From Fragilaria crotonensis (Eukaryota > Bacillariophyta > Fragilariophyceae > Fragilariales > Fragilariaceae): DNA of 64,000 nucleotides. The notes beneath the pieces were generated by a model, which saw only the letters and a list, made by a program, of their open reading frames with translations, was not told the origin of the DNA and ran no database searches. The stretch lies in assembly GCA_022925895.1 (NCBI GenBank), contig JAKSYS010000006.1, positions 186,001-250,000 on the forward strand, written 5' to 3'. The position numbers were made by a program, and so were the translations under genes. Positions 21,129-31,689 of this stretch are shown here, one piece after another (the stretch's first letter is position 1; each line of letters starts with the position of its first letter).

Positions 21129-21479
21129 TACCAAGAGAGGGCCTGGTCTGTAAACAGTATGTGCTGCATCGCTACGTATGTTGTACCAGTACTGTCCTAA
21201 CCAAAGCTCCCAGCATCCAAAATTGAATCATTCGACTAACGTACTAGTACTGCGTATCCTTCTCGACTATAGTGTCAACGGTGAACTGCAACCAAACAGG
21301 ATCGACGATCTTGACATCGAGAGAAATGCCAACTTTCCAACACTCATCAGCCGTAGTCCTCTATCTTGATTCTTGACTTTTGACTCACAATCGACCTGAT
21401 CAGTGCAGCGACGTTTGTCAACTTCTTCGTAATACAAGATTTCTTCAGTCGAGCTTAGCATCATCGCTGTAGCAACATT
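21129..21479. promoter_or_regulatory. 5' flank of the fusion gene, GTAC-rich, no gene seen
   Basis: Short upstream region. GTAC occurs repeatedly around 21181-21251 (GTACCAGTACTG, ACGTACTAGTACTG). No specific promoter box can be named. Confidence 0.35.
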
Positions 21480-24333
21480 ATGCGAAGGATCCTTGTCTCC
21501 CTCGTCGTATGCCACATCACCGTGGTTGCATTGCCCGGGGGTGGCAGTGCTGGCCCTCCTCCTTTGCTTCCGGATCGACTACTTATTCTGGACGTGGACA
21601 ACACCCTCTACTCAGAAGTTCAAGCTCTCCGAGCGTCTGGCAGGGGCATTGAAGAGCAAATCATTGCCAATACCTACAAATTTTGTGAAGGTCTCAATGT
21701 GACACGAGACGAAGCCGATGCTCTGTTCCAAAAGTACGGTTCTACCATTGAGGGTTTGCGACAAACGATGTGGTCAAATCACAAGCCGGAGGACGTGGAA
21801 CGATTCATGAAAACGTTTTATGATCAAGTCTGGCCTGATGATTTTGACTATACTGGAATCACAACGAGCTCGACACTTACGAAAAACATTGAAATCGGTC
21901 CATCGTCAGATGAGTCTGGATACAGTCACATTCCTTCAGTGCCATTGCACAAATTGCTTCGCGCATGTCCCTTCCCTATTTCTTTCGCTTCCAATTCTCC
22001 AATCCGACACGTGCAACACGTCAAGGAGGCATTGGGTTTGTGCCAAATCACAGCGGAAATCGTGACTCCCGATACGCCGCGCAGCAACAGTAACGACGAC
22101 AATGACAACGACAGTCCAGATCCACCTCTCCCGCCCTTCCCCACCAAGGCGAATCCTGTTGCATTCTTTAAAGATCTATTTCGAAAGCATCCCACGCGAC
22201 GAATCCTATTGGATGATTCCAAATTGAATTTGGAACGAGCGTGTTGGCATGGCGTCGAGGGCATTCACGTCGAGAGTGGTCGAATCGATGAGGCCCTGGC
22301 GAAAGCCATGGGCCATGTCGACCGAGAATTTGTTTTTTCAGATGTGGAATACTTGAAAGACAAGAATGTCGTCGATGCCAGATCAATCGATCGAGGAACT
22401 TGGGAGAAACTTGCGGACGAGATTGAAATCGGGGAGGATGGTATCTTGAGAATAGCAGACTTGGGATCGGGTCTTTTCTTCATGCTGGAGTTGATTTTGA
22501 ATGGAAAAGAGGATAAGGCGTCCTTGGTCAGCTTGGTAACGGGTGTTGAGAGAATAGAGTATCATGCCTACGAGTCGAACCTTGGCCTCTTCCAAGGTTG
22601 TCTCGACAAGTTGTATGCACTCGGTTTCGCTCAGACACCACGAAATCAACCAAAGCGAGGAGACACTCAGGTTTTCTTTCATGCGGAGCGTGATATTGTT
22701 GTCCATTTGCATTGGTATGACTATCGGAACGAAGAAAAATACGGATACGACGAAACCCCACACGCTATTGTGGGATGCTGCTTTGCAGACTTGATAGAGC
22801 CCACTGCCCTAGTCCAAAGTCTCAAGTGTTACGTCGGAACAAGGAATGGCCCTTCACCTCTTGTGTACTTTCCGATCACGTTCGCTGGAACGACCCAGTT
22901 TCTTCATACTCAACCATACGGCAAGTCAGCACGAGGTTGGATTCCGTCAGATACACAGGTGTTCCGGTCGTACGCACAGTCGCTGCGCGATGATCAAGGC
23001 CATAACCTAGACCCTCGACAGTTGGTGGAAGCCTTTGAAAGACACGGTGGCGAACTTTTGATACAAGCCAAATCCCGTTGGAATATCAACAAGGAAACAA
23101 CCCCGTACTTCTGGAAGGCGATGCTATACTTTTTTGGCATCGTAGCGGCACCGAAGCTCATGGTAGAAGGGTGGGATTCTATTGGTTGGATACAAAGATC
23201 TGAAGCTGCCCACGATACCATCCTCGTCGGCAATGTTGACTTGCTATTTCGGCTAGAAGCCATTGTATCGGATGAATCATCCATAGGTGATTCGACCGGC
23301 TCACTTGTTGATGTGGAACAAATTCAATTCGCTGGCCCTTATTTTGTCGAGACCGTGAAGAAAACAATCGATGTCAGCAATGAGTTGAAGCCTGATCAAG
23401 TTCTAATACAGACAGTGTGTTCTCTGATCAGCTCTGGAACAGAACTCAAAATATACAAGGGTGAGTTCGATGACTCTGCGCTTGATGTCAATATTGATGG
23501 TATGGCAGACGAACGTATGGCATATCCACTGTCGTATGGATACAGTTCTGTGGGACGAATCACTCACGTTGGGAGTGAATCAGATACCGATCTTGTTGGA
23601 AAGCTAGTCTTCACGTTTTCGCCTCATGCAACCCACGTGATTGCTACAAAAAGAATCGCTTCAATTGGTGCCCGATGGTATCTCCGCAGAAGATGCCATT
23701 TTCATGCCATCAGTGGAGACTGCCTTGTCTCTGGTTCATGACGCACATATTCGTCTTGGAGAAAAAGTTGCAGTGTACGGTCAGGGCTTAATCGGTCTGC
23801 TGGTTACTTCCATTCTAGCCATGCAGAAGTCGCCACTAGACTCCTCTCCAGGAGGTTGCAATTTTGGAACAATAACCACGTTTGATACGCTGCCAGAACG
23901 ACTCGCCATGTCGGCTGTCATGGGTTCCTCCCAAGCGTTGCATCCCGACGACGCGAGAAAATCAGGTCCCTTTGATGTTTCCATCGAAGTGAGTGGCAAT
24001 GAACGGGCCCTGCAATCCGCCATTGACCACACGCGGAACGGTGGGAGGATCATTATTGGTTCGTGGTATGGCAACTCTGACGTGACTCTGAAACTTGGCA
24101 TTGACTTTCATCGGAGTCACAAAACCATCCAAACGTCGCAAGTGAGCGAAATTCCCGCAGAGTTGTCAACCCTGTGGACCAAGGAACGTCGATTTGAATT
24201 GACATGGGAATTGGTGAAGCTCATACGCCCTTCCCAACTCCTCACCACAATCACCACTTTGGACTCGGCTGCTGATGCGTACGACTCTCTCGATAAGGGC
24301 AATGACATTGCTGTAGCGTTCAAGTACTCATAA
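21480..24333 (+). CDS. HAD hydrolase / methyltransferase-like / BchC-like dehydrogenase fusion, one-base frame break
   Basis: The ATG at 21480 opens a 5' frame of about 724 usable codons; the rest continues one frame over to a stop at 24333, about 950 residues in all. Residues 1-25 are hydrophobic and may be a signal peptide. Residues 33-270 are a HAD domain of pyrimidine 5'-nucleotidase type: DVDNTLY (nucleophile D38), SFASNSP, RRILLDDSKLN. Residues 320-590 resemble a class I methyltransferase, with IADLGSGLFFM as motif I. From about 635 a zinc-free medium-chain dehydrogenase follows (SSGTELKIYKGE, YPLSYGYSSVGR, then GEKVAVYGQGLIGLL), closest in style to bacteriochlorophyllide dehydrogenase BchC. 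The frame changes at an A5 run near 23647-23651, inside the conserved dehydrogenase part, with no plausible intron. Sequence error, a real lesion and programmed shifting are all possible. The substrate is unknown. Confidence 0.75.
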
Positions 24334-24564
24334 ATGTAAAATGTGTTTGTTGCATTGATTGACAATCGAACGAACACATCCTCGCCCTACTGCAGCAATA
24401 TCAGGAGTAGCTGTCATTCTATTCTGTGCTTCATACAACAGCACTCTACAACTTTCAAGAAGCCTCCAAATGACTAAAAATTACATGTACGAATCGAGCA
24501 CTTTGTTTTTATCTACTCACGCTCCCTGTTTTGGATAGCTCACGCCATTTCGAAATAAAACAAC
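24334..24564. other. Convergent 3' spacer
   Basis: Short spacer between the fusion gene (+) and the aldolase gene (-). Nothing else seen. Confidence 0.6.
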
Positions 24565-25994
24565 TTACTTGGCAATCGTCTTCATGAGGAGAGTAGCAGC
24601 GGACCCGACCACAGCACCGGCAACGACCAAAATCAAAGGAGACACTCCCTTCTTGGGTTCTCCAATTTGCGGCGATCCAGCCTCAGAGGGTGCCGGTTCG
24701 TAGGTGCCGGCAGAGCTGAGTTCCTCGCACGACGTGATGACGCGGGCCGTCATGGCCTCCTCAGCCTTTCGGATCCACACGCGGGGGTCGTAAAACTTCT
24801 TGTTGGGCTTGTCGGCGCCCGTTGGGTTTCCAATTTGGCCCTGGAGGAAGTCGTGCTTCTCCTTTTCGAATCCTCGAAGGCCGTCCCAGTAGGCCCACTG
24901 AGTGTCCGTGTCAATGTTCATCTTGACAACACCATTCTTGACGGCAGTTGAGATTTCCTGGTCGGTGGATCCGGAACCACCGTGCATGACGAGGAAAATA
25001 GGCTTGTCGCTGTCGGTACCGAGCATCTTCTTTGGCGTACGCCTGATGCTGTCCGAGCTTCTCGGGGGAGAGAACGACATTGCCGGGCTTGTAGACACCG
25101 TGCACATTTCCAAAGGCGGCAGCGATGGAGAACATGTTTCCGATTTTGGAAAGGGCCTCGTACACAGACCAGACCTGCTCAGGAGAAGTGTAGAGCTTCT
25201 CTGGGTCAATATTCTCATTATTGACACCATCTTCCTCGCCTCCGGTAATTCCAATCTCCATCTCGAGCCAGATCTTCATAGGGGCCATTCTCTTGAAGTA
25301 CTCGACGCAGATAGCGATGTTCTCCTCATCAGGTTCTTCAGAGAGATCATCAAGCATGTGAGAAGAGAAAAGTGGCTCGCCGTACTTGTTGAAAAACTCT
25401 TCATCCGCCTTGAGCATGCCGTCGAACCATGGCAAAAGATTCTTTGCGCAGTGATCCGAATGGAGAACGACAGGGATTCCGTAGTACTTGGCAACGGATC
25501 GAACGTGCATGGCAAGAGCAACTGATCCGACCGATGCGGAATCGTCGATCTTGATGCCCTTTCCGGCCACAAACGCACCACCTCCGTTGGAGACCTGGAT
25601 GATGACCGGAGACTTGGCCTTGCGAGCTGCCTCCAAGACGGCGTTGCATGTGGATGAACTGATGATGGGGAGGAAGGAGGTACACGAATTAAATGGTGAG
25701 CCACGCGAGCCATAAATTGGAGACTGGATATCAATGTGTGCAAGAGAGCCTTTGCAAGGACGAAGTGACCATTGCTGCACGTCAAACGTTGGCAGCAAAC
25801 ACACTGATGACCATCAGTGGAATCCAAATAGATCTCAGGTGAAACAAACCACTTCTAAACGTCTGCGAGTTTCGCCCTTACCTGGTGCAGTTAACAGCAG
25901 GAATCGCATATCCATTGGCACGTGCATGTGTGAGGAGAGTCAGGAGATCATCTCCGGTAACAACACCTGGGGGGACAATATCAGCGAGGGACAT
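24565..25994 (-). CDS. fba: Class II fructose-bisphosphate aldolase with hydrophobic C-terminal tail, one intron, one-base frame break
   Basis: Exon 1 is 25994-25882 (MSLADIVPPGVVTGDDLL...), followed by a 223-bp intron 25881-25659 (GTAAGG...CATCATCAG) and exon 2 from 25658 to a stop at 24565. The splice joins ...AVNCT and SSTCNAVLE. Signature residues of zinc aldolases are present: VVLHSDHCAK (catalytic Asp and zinc His), EIGITGGEEDG, NVHGVYKPGNV, MHGGSGS and NIDTDTQ. It cleaves fructose 1,6-bisphosphate in glycolysis or gluconeogenesis. There is no plastid presequence, so a cytosolic form is likely. The last 25 residues (SPLILVVAGAVVGSAATLL...) form a tail-anchor-like helix, unusual for this enzyme. 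Near 25027-25033 (GCCAAAGAAGATGCTC on the coding strand) the frame moves by one base between HQAYAK and MLGTDSDKP. Confidence 0.85.
25659..25881 (-). other. 223-bp intron of the aldolase gene
   Basis: GTAAGG donor at 25881 and CAG acceptor ending at 25659. Splicing makes the conserved N-terminus continuous. Confidence 0.85.
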
Positions 25995-26794
25995 GGTGAA
26001 AGGTCAGCTTCAGGTTTTCGGAATTGTAATTTTTGATATACGCATACGTTAGAGAAGGTGTACGAGTACTTGTAGTAAAGATACTCCGTGTACTGGATAC
26101 CGCACTATTACGGATTAGAAACTTAAAACTGCTGGGGTTGCAGTCTCCACAGAGAACAGGGATTCGGTATACCACACCAGCGTAAAAAAAGATATGTACT
26201 TGGAGTGTCGTCTTACGTAACTTACGTACACCTTTGGGTACTACATTTGAGACCTCTTACGTATGTCCACTGCCAGGAGAAGATTCCTTACTTTCTACCG
26301 TGAAAATAAAAGATTCTACACATGATTCTCACGAGGTAGATACATTGATAAAAACATAACGAGGCATATTTTTTGGTTGGGCTGCAGAGTACTGACGTCG
26401 AATTGCAGTGCATGCCTTGAGTAGTTTCCACCAATAACCCGGAAGAAAGACCGGACAGCACACTCGTTTGGAAGTGCAACAGGTGGCGCACCCATCCTAC
26501 GGTGGATATGCGACGACGCGACAACCAAATGGCTCGAATTTGCAAAAATTACTGGTATTACCTTGTGGCAGTCTTGTGTCGTGCACAACGATTACCTGGT
26601 ACTTGTAGCGGTTGAGTACGACAAGTACAAGTACACGTATCGGGGACCCGGCGGCCTGAGTGCAGGGGGTCACATGGAATGCTACAGTTACGTGGTTATC
26701 CAGTACACAGTACTCAGTACGTCAGTACTACAAGTACTAGTATTGGATTATTACTCGTATTGTCATATGAATACTACTTGTACCGGTACAAGTA
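25995..26794. promoter_or_regulatory. Divergent promoter region, GTAC-rich
   Basis: Lies between the aldolase (-) and the C2H2 membrane protein (+), whose 5' ends face each other. About eleven GTAC palindromes fall in 26609-26790, against fewer than one expected by chance. No gene seen. Confidence 0.45.
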
Positions 26795-27940
26795 ATGCAA
26801 TCTTCGGCCACACTCACAACTACATGGTTGTTGATCGATGATTGTACTTCGTCGTTTGCCCGACCCGCAATGGCAACGTTGCTTCCTCCCGCCAACGCGA
26901 CCGGAACTTGCGATCGTCGCATGTCTCGTGCCGCTCGACAGCTGTTGATGGAGCAGCTGGTCCCATTGTTGGATCATTGGTTGCAGTTGACTTCGAGGCA
27001 CGAGGGTATTGCCAAGGACAAGGGGCAGAAAGTGCCTGGTTCAGTATCTCGATGGGCGAGCAGCAGCGCAAGCCGCCATGCCGAAGCAGCACTGAAAGGA
27101 GCGCAAACATCGCTCGCGTCACCTCCGTATTTGTGGGAGACGTTACGACTCGCCGCGTCCCCCGAGTGTCCTCTGTTTTGGGACGTGTATCGTAATTTCG
27201 AAGAACAATCCTACATGGTACGCCCTCGAGCACCCAAATTGGCACCACGAAGAAACTACCCGCATTGGTATTCTTGCGGCATGTGCGGAAAAGTATTTTC
27301 AAGTCGATACTATCTTGATCGGCATCAACATTTACGTCACAATAATGATACTGACACCAAGAATTTCAAAAAAGTGTGTTTGGGCCATGTTGTCTGTGAC
27401 GCATTAGGCGGATGCGACCAGGTGGCCTTGGACCTTGAACCATACTACGGCCGCGGCAGTGGGTTTGCCGAACTCCCGGACGGGACCGCTGTCCGACGAG
27501 CTTGGGCCGCCCAAATCCAACCGTGTCATGAAACTCACGTTCAAACCATTTTGAAACCAAATTGTCGAAAACTCATGGAGGATTGTTTTCATCATGATGA
27601 TGAAAATCGTCTGGATGACTCTACTCAGACAAGTTTGAGTCGCATGTTGATCGACACATTGTGTGAACCACTGTCTTGCCATGCCCTATTGCATCGGCAG
27701 GAATTGATGCATCGACATTGGATCAGATCTACGGGATGGCATCCAGTGCACCCCTCGTGGACAACCGTTGGGTTAGTGGTTGGATTATTGGCAATGTTTT
27801 ACTTTGCTTACTTCACATGGTTGGCGGAACGAGGTAGTCATGGTGGTAAGGCTGTCGGAGGCCGAACGCTGCTGCGAAAGAAAAAGAGATCTCCCAGTTT
27901 AACATGGTTCACCAGACGAATGAAGAAGAAGCTCCATTGA
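26795..27940 (+). CDS. C2H2 zinc-finger protein with C-terminal membrane helix, 381 aa
   Basis: An uninterrupted frame from ATG 26795. A second in-frame ATG at 26870 (MATLLPPANATGTC) has as good a context, so the N-terminus is uncertain. About residues 157-180 form one C2H2 finger (CGMCGKVF...DRHQHLRH). About 190-310 is Cys- and His-rich (CLGHVVCDALGGCDQ, CHETHVQT, CEPLSCHALLHR), and about 322-344 is a strong membrane helix (TVGLVVGLLAMFYFAYFTWL), followed by a basic tail of 37 residues (RKKKR, RRMKKK). The layout suggests a membrane-bound protein with a structured, disulphide- or zinc-bound domain rather than a soluble transcription factor. The family is not recognised. Confidence 0.7.
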   Translation: MQSSATLTTTWLLIDDCTSSFARPAMATLLPPANATGTCDRRMSRAARQLLMEQLVPLLDHWLQLTSRHEGIAKDKGQKVPGSVSRWASSSASRHAEAALKGAQTSLASPPYLWETLRLAASPECPLFWDVYRNFEEQSYMVRPRAPKLAPRRNYPHWYSCGMCGKVFSSRYYLDRHQHLRHNNDTDTKNFKKVCLGHVVCDALGGCDQVALDLEPYYGRGSGFAELPDGTAVRRAWAAQIQPCHETHVQTILKPNCRKLMEDCFHHDDENRLDDSTQTSLSRMLIDTLCEPLSCHALLHRQELMHRHWIRSTGWHPVHPSWTTVGLVVGLLAMFYFAYFTWLAERGSHGGKAVGGRTLLRKKKRSPSLTWFTRRMKKKLH

Positions 27941-28670
27941 TGGGAGCTTCATCTCATGGTGGCGATTACGCCATCGCTGGGTGAGAAAGCATGTTCCATT
28001 CTCTTAGAAAAAGGCTGCAGACATTCCGAGCACACATCTCGATGTGATGAAGGTTACCTTTGGACGTGGTGCGTTCATCATCCGCATATGGCATAACCCT
28101 CAGGAGTCCGTAATCAGATTTTTGAAGGTGCTTGTATTTACAAGAAATCAAATGTTCCAACTTTTTCTACCCACCTGAATCGTCCCCGTCCAGTTACAAT
28201 GGGCATTGCATGCGCACCACCTGTCACTTGATGGTAAACATGGAACAGAGAAAAGGAAGCACCCAAGGCGAAGGGTTGCCTTTTGCATCACCTTGGCTGG
28301 AATGTCTTCAATTTGGATTGCGAGGAAGCACATCAACCCCAAAGTGAGCGACGACTGGGTCGTGAACAAACTGGCTGAAATCTGGCCTTGTTAGAATTGC
28401 GAAACGAAATTCATGAGTTCGCGGCAGCAGAGACCCGAATGTGAATCATTGGTAGGCTGCAGGCCTGCCTGTAGTTGAATCGATGGCTACATTTGAGTGG
28501 TCCCATCCATCGAACCAGATGATAACGTGACCCTGGTGTCTCTACCGTGAGATCACAGGAGTAGCTAGATCGAACAATCCAACAGCAACGAGGTCACTCT
28601 TCAAATTTGAAAATCAAGGCTGTCCCGCCTATCCACTGCAGGCAGTCGCAAATGGTTCACGGCATTTTGA
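27941..28670. other. 3' spacer, no gene seen
   Basis: Convergent spacer between the C2H2 protein (+) and the PC-esterase-like gene (-). No convincing frame. Confidence 0.5.
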
Positions 28671-29968
28671 TCACAACTTAGTAGAGGTATTGATGGGTCT
28701 TAATGTCATGAACTTGTCATTACATTCCTTTTGGCATTTTAGAACATACGCTTGCGCTTGCTGCCTCGAATTGCCCTTGTTTCTATCTGGATACAAACAT
28801 TGTAGGAGACACCCTGTTGCAGCGACGATTCGACCACCGAACGTATTGGGACACACGTGTATTCCGTCCAAACTGATGGCGTTCTTGTCACAAAGAGTAA
28901 AGTTGCGAGAGCCTCCTTCCTTTCCAAACATTGGACCTGCACAGACATGAGCCGCTGCGGGTCGTACGCGTGGCGTATAGTCCTGAATTCGAGTCAGCAA
29001 GTATGGCATTTCGGGAGAGTCCGTCCCGCTGAGGTATCCCAAGAAAGCGGCGTTTGCACGAATAAATTGAAACATGAGCTCGGCAAAATCCATCACAACA
29101 AGGCCCGTGATCCCGGGTATTGTGCGGTTGGCTTCAAAGTTTGTTACCAGCGACTGGATCTCTCGATTCTTTTCCAACAACATGGGGACTTTATCATAGT
29201 CGATGTTGTTCATGAAAGGCATCGTCAAAAGGATTGCCTTTTGGACACCAAATACTTCATTCGCCTATTGTAGACTCTCGTTGAGATCGGAAGTTCTGAA
29301 CTTCTGCAATTTCATCCACGGAAGTGGAATCACAAGAAAATGGTGTCAAATGATCGAATGGGCTCGCCATTACTTGGATCTGTCAAATTGAGTAGGACAC
29401 GAGCTGTTGTCGCGTTCCACCCTCCGCCTTGCAAGTTTGGAGGTGGTTTGTTTTCATTGGCCCGAAGAAACAGGTCTGTGATGCGCCAGGCACCAACCTT
29501 GGATGTGCTTGACAGAGCATAGGAATAGTGGTGACCAAAAGCGTATTCAACAACAGTACGGTTGTCAAACGAACCTCCTGCAGCCATGTCGATCATGTGG
29601 AAGAATTGCATGGCGACCGAGTCTCCCATGACAAGGATTCGAAGATTTTCAAGGGACATTGTAGTAGAGAAGTTGGTCCACTCTTGAATTTGGGGATGCA
29701 ACGGTGCACGAATCTGTTGGCGGCGACCAAATTTATTCGTGTAGGGTTCAGCGGTGCAGTTGGACCAGTCCTCGCTGTAGTCGACAACCTCTTTTGCAAC
29801 AATCTGATATGATGCGGAGGACTTGCTTGCGCTCGTTGTGACGGCGGCTGAATAAATATTCGGGATCGCAACGTATAGCTCTTGAAAGTCATCAGAATGA
29901 GCCAAGAATGATATACAAACAAGGAAAACCATCGACAGGATTGCCACATGCTTCTGTATCACACGCAT
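28671..29968 (-). pseudogene. PC-esterase / TBL-like (SGNH) secreted or type II membrane protein, reading frame interrupted
   Basis: ATG at 29968. The N-terminal helix (ILSMVFLVCISFLAHS) is a signal peptide or anchor. LRILVMGDSVAMQFF carries the GDS motif of the PC-esterase/trichome-birefringence-like group, and the C-terminal SLDGIHVCPNTFGG gives the DxxH partner motif. Such proteins transfer or remove acyl groups on glycans in the secretory path. Between 29228 and 29335 coding continues in another frame (reading IPLPWMKLQKF, then ANEVFGVQKAILL), with a one-base shift near 29330-29335 and an in-frame TAG at 29265-29267. Alternatively an intron of 119 bases (29373 to 29255, GTAATG...GAAG) could remove both, at the cost of about 40 family-like residues. 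I favour a damaged gene or sequence error. Confidence 0.6.
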
Positions 29969-30277
29969 TTTCCGTTTAATGTGTATACAGTGTCAATAAG
30001 GAAAGTCAAGTTCACGTTTGTTCGATCATGAGAGAGCCTTTAAGTGACTGTCGAGAGTCGAGAGTCAAGAGGCATCATGATTATGTGACGGCGAGTGAAA
30101 TGACGAAATGACACACTTGTACTGGCGACAATGCCGCACGCATCGTCCACAGCAACGAATACTGATTTGCGAGGGTAGGGATCACATATTTTGTGACTGT
30201 GACGCTTGTGAGATGCATTCCACCCTTTCAAATCGAGGCATACCACCTCCGAAAAATCATCAACATCAATTATAACA
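29969..30277. other. Short spacer, no gene seen
   Basis: 5' flank of the PC-esterase-like gene and 3' flank of the plastid protein gene. Nothing recognised. Confidence 0.5.
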
Positions 30278-30775
30278 TCATCGAGTTGATGATGGTGGTG
30301 GACCAAAGAATGCTGCAACCACTTGTTCCGCAGGACTCATTCCTGGTAGCTCGATAACTTCTGTGACAGTAGCAGGATCCTGCATCATGGTGCCAGCATC
30401 GTTAATGCCCAGAATTCCCTGGAGGGCCAGAAAGGTATCGATGTCGAAATATCCAACTGGATTCTCGAAGCGAAGGAACGCCAACAGCGGCCAGAATGCT
30501 GTGAAGGCAACGACTCCAAGAAGCACGGGAACACTAGGAAGGCGATCCGTATTGATTTCTGCCGGCGGCGACGACGACTCTGCGAAGGAATGATCCACTA
30601 GTTCGTTATCATCCTCCGTTTCAAAGTACAACGGATTTAGGAACCTTTTCCGTGGAATTGAGGGTCTATTTGGATGCAAACGCGAGCTCTTCAAGACAAA
30701 TGATACGCAGCTTGGGATGTGCCCGACGGATAAGAACACGATTATGAGCCATCGCTGGGAAAAGCTGCGCATCAT
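30278..30775 (-). CDS. Plastid-targeted small membrane protein, 165 aa
   Basis: The start chosen is the ATG at 30775 (MMRSFSQRWL). The N-terminus is a bipartite diatom plastid presequence: a signal peptide (WLIIVFLSVGHIPSCVS) with cleavage before Phe in SCVS/F, the ASAF-type motif, followed by a basic, Ser- and Pro-rich transit segment (VLKSSRLHPNRPSIPRKRF). The mature part has an acidic stretch and one membrane helix (VPVLLGVVAFTAFWPLLAFL), then GYFDIDTFLALQGILG and a short tail. It probably sits in a plastid membrane, perhaps the thylakoid. The family is not recognised. Confidence 0.75.
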   Translation of the reverse strand: MMRSFSQRWLIIVFLSVGHIPSCVSFVLKSSRLHPNRPSIPRKRFLNPLYFETEDDNELVDHSFAESSSPPAEINTDRLPSVPVLLGVVAFTAFWPLLAFLRFENPVGYFDIDTFLALQGILGINDAGTMMQDPATVTEVIELPGMSPAEQVVAAFFGPPPSSTR

Positions 30776-31689
30776 GGGGACATGTGTGTGTGTTGTTGTT
30801 TTTGATATGCTCTTTAATTGTGAGCTGATCAACTGATCAGTGATGGGTGATGAGTGATGAGTGATAAAGTGATAGGTGACGAGTGATAAACGAAGAATGT
30901 TGATGAGATATGAGATGGTGAAGATGGTGAGTGATCATGAGAGGCAGTCTCCAGTCTCCAGTACTGGTACTAGTACTCTGTACTGTAATACCTTGCATCA
31001 TGTACTATGATAGTATCGTGTACGTAGTTCAGAATTCAGAACTCAGAAGACAGGACGAGCACCTGGTACTGTACTCCGAGTACCGATACTGTACTGCTGT
31101 AGCCTGCGCTCGTGGTATTGTGCGTTGTGCGTTGTTCCCTTCACGTTCGAAGTTGTACATATACTGGGTACGTCGTACAAGTACGTCGTACTTCCACTTT
31201 TGCTCCAATCCTCAAGTACTGGAGTATGATACTAGCTACAAGTACTGTCAAAGCTATCCGTCTCTGCATCGTGCATTTCCTGTCCGTCCATGACCGATGA
31301 TTACCGACAGTCTGAATCTGATTTCATCGCGATCGTCCCTCGATAACAACACTCTCATCGCTCTGGATCATTCCTCTCTCCATACCTCCCGTCCTGTTGA
31401 TTAGTTGTGAGTTTTGAGTGGTACAGCATTAAGATCTACGCGCGCACTACAATCGAACTGTTCATCGATCATTGTTGATCTTGGCTGTGGCAGCAGCAGT
31501 GGCAGCCCCGCAATCAACCTCCAATTCATTCACGAACTTGGACAATACTCCGAAAAACAAGTATCTGGTAGTCGAGTTCAATTGATTTTAAGTCAATTCT
31601 CTATACTGATCTTCATTCGACCTCCAAAGTCGAGCAACGCTTGCCGTACCGCAAGGCGCATTGCATAACGGTGAGACCTGCATCAAATC
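30776..31689. promoter_or_regulatory. Divergent promoter region, GTAC-rich
   Basis: Between the plastid protein (-) and AP-3 beta (+). About 17 GTAC palindromes lie in 30957-31240, many as AGTACT or TGTACT. A run of TGATGAGTGAT-type repeats lies at 30840-30925. No gene seen. Confidence 0.45.

Noticed and set aside
26795-27940. C2H2 transcription factor
   Set aside because: There is only one finger and a strong C-terminal membrane helix, so a soluble DNA-binding role is unlikely.
30957-31240. GTAC islands as binding sites for SBP-type copper regulators
   Set aside because: GTAC is the core for SBP proteins in green algae and plants, but diatoms are not known to have that family, so the link is unsupported.
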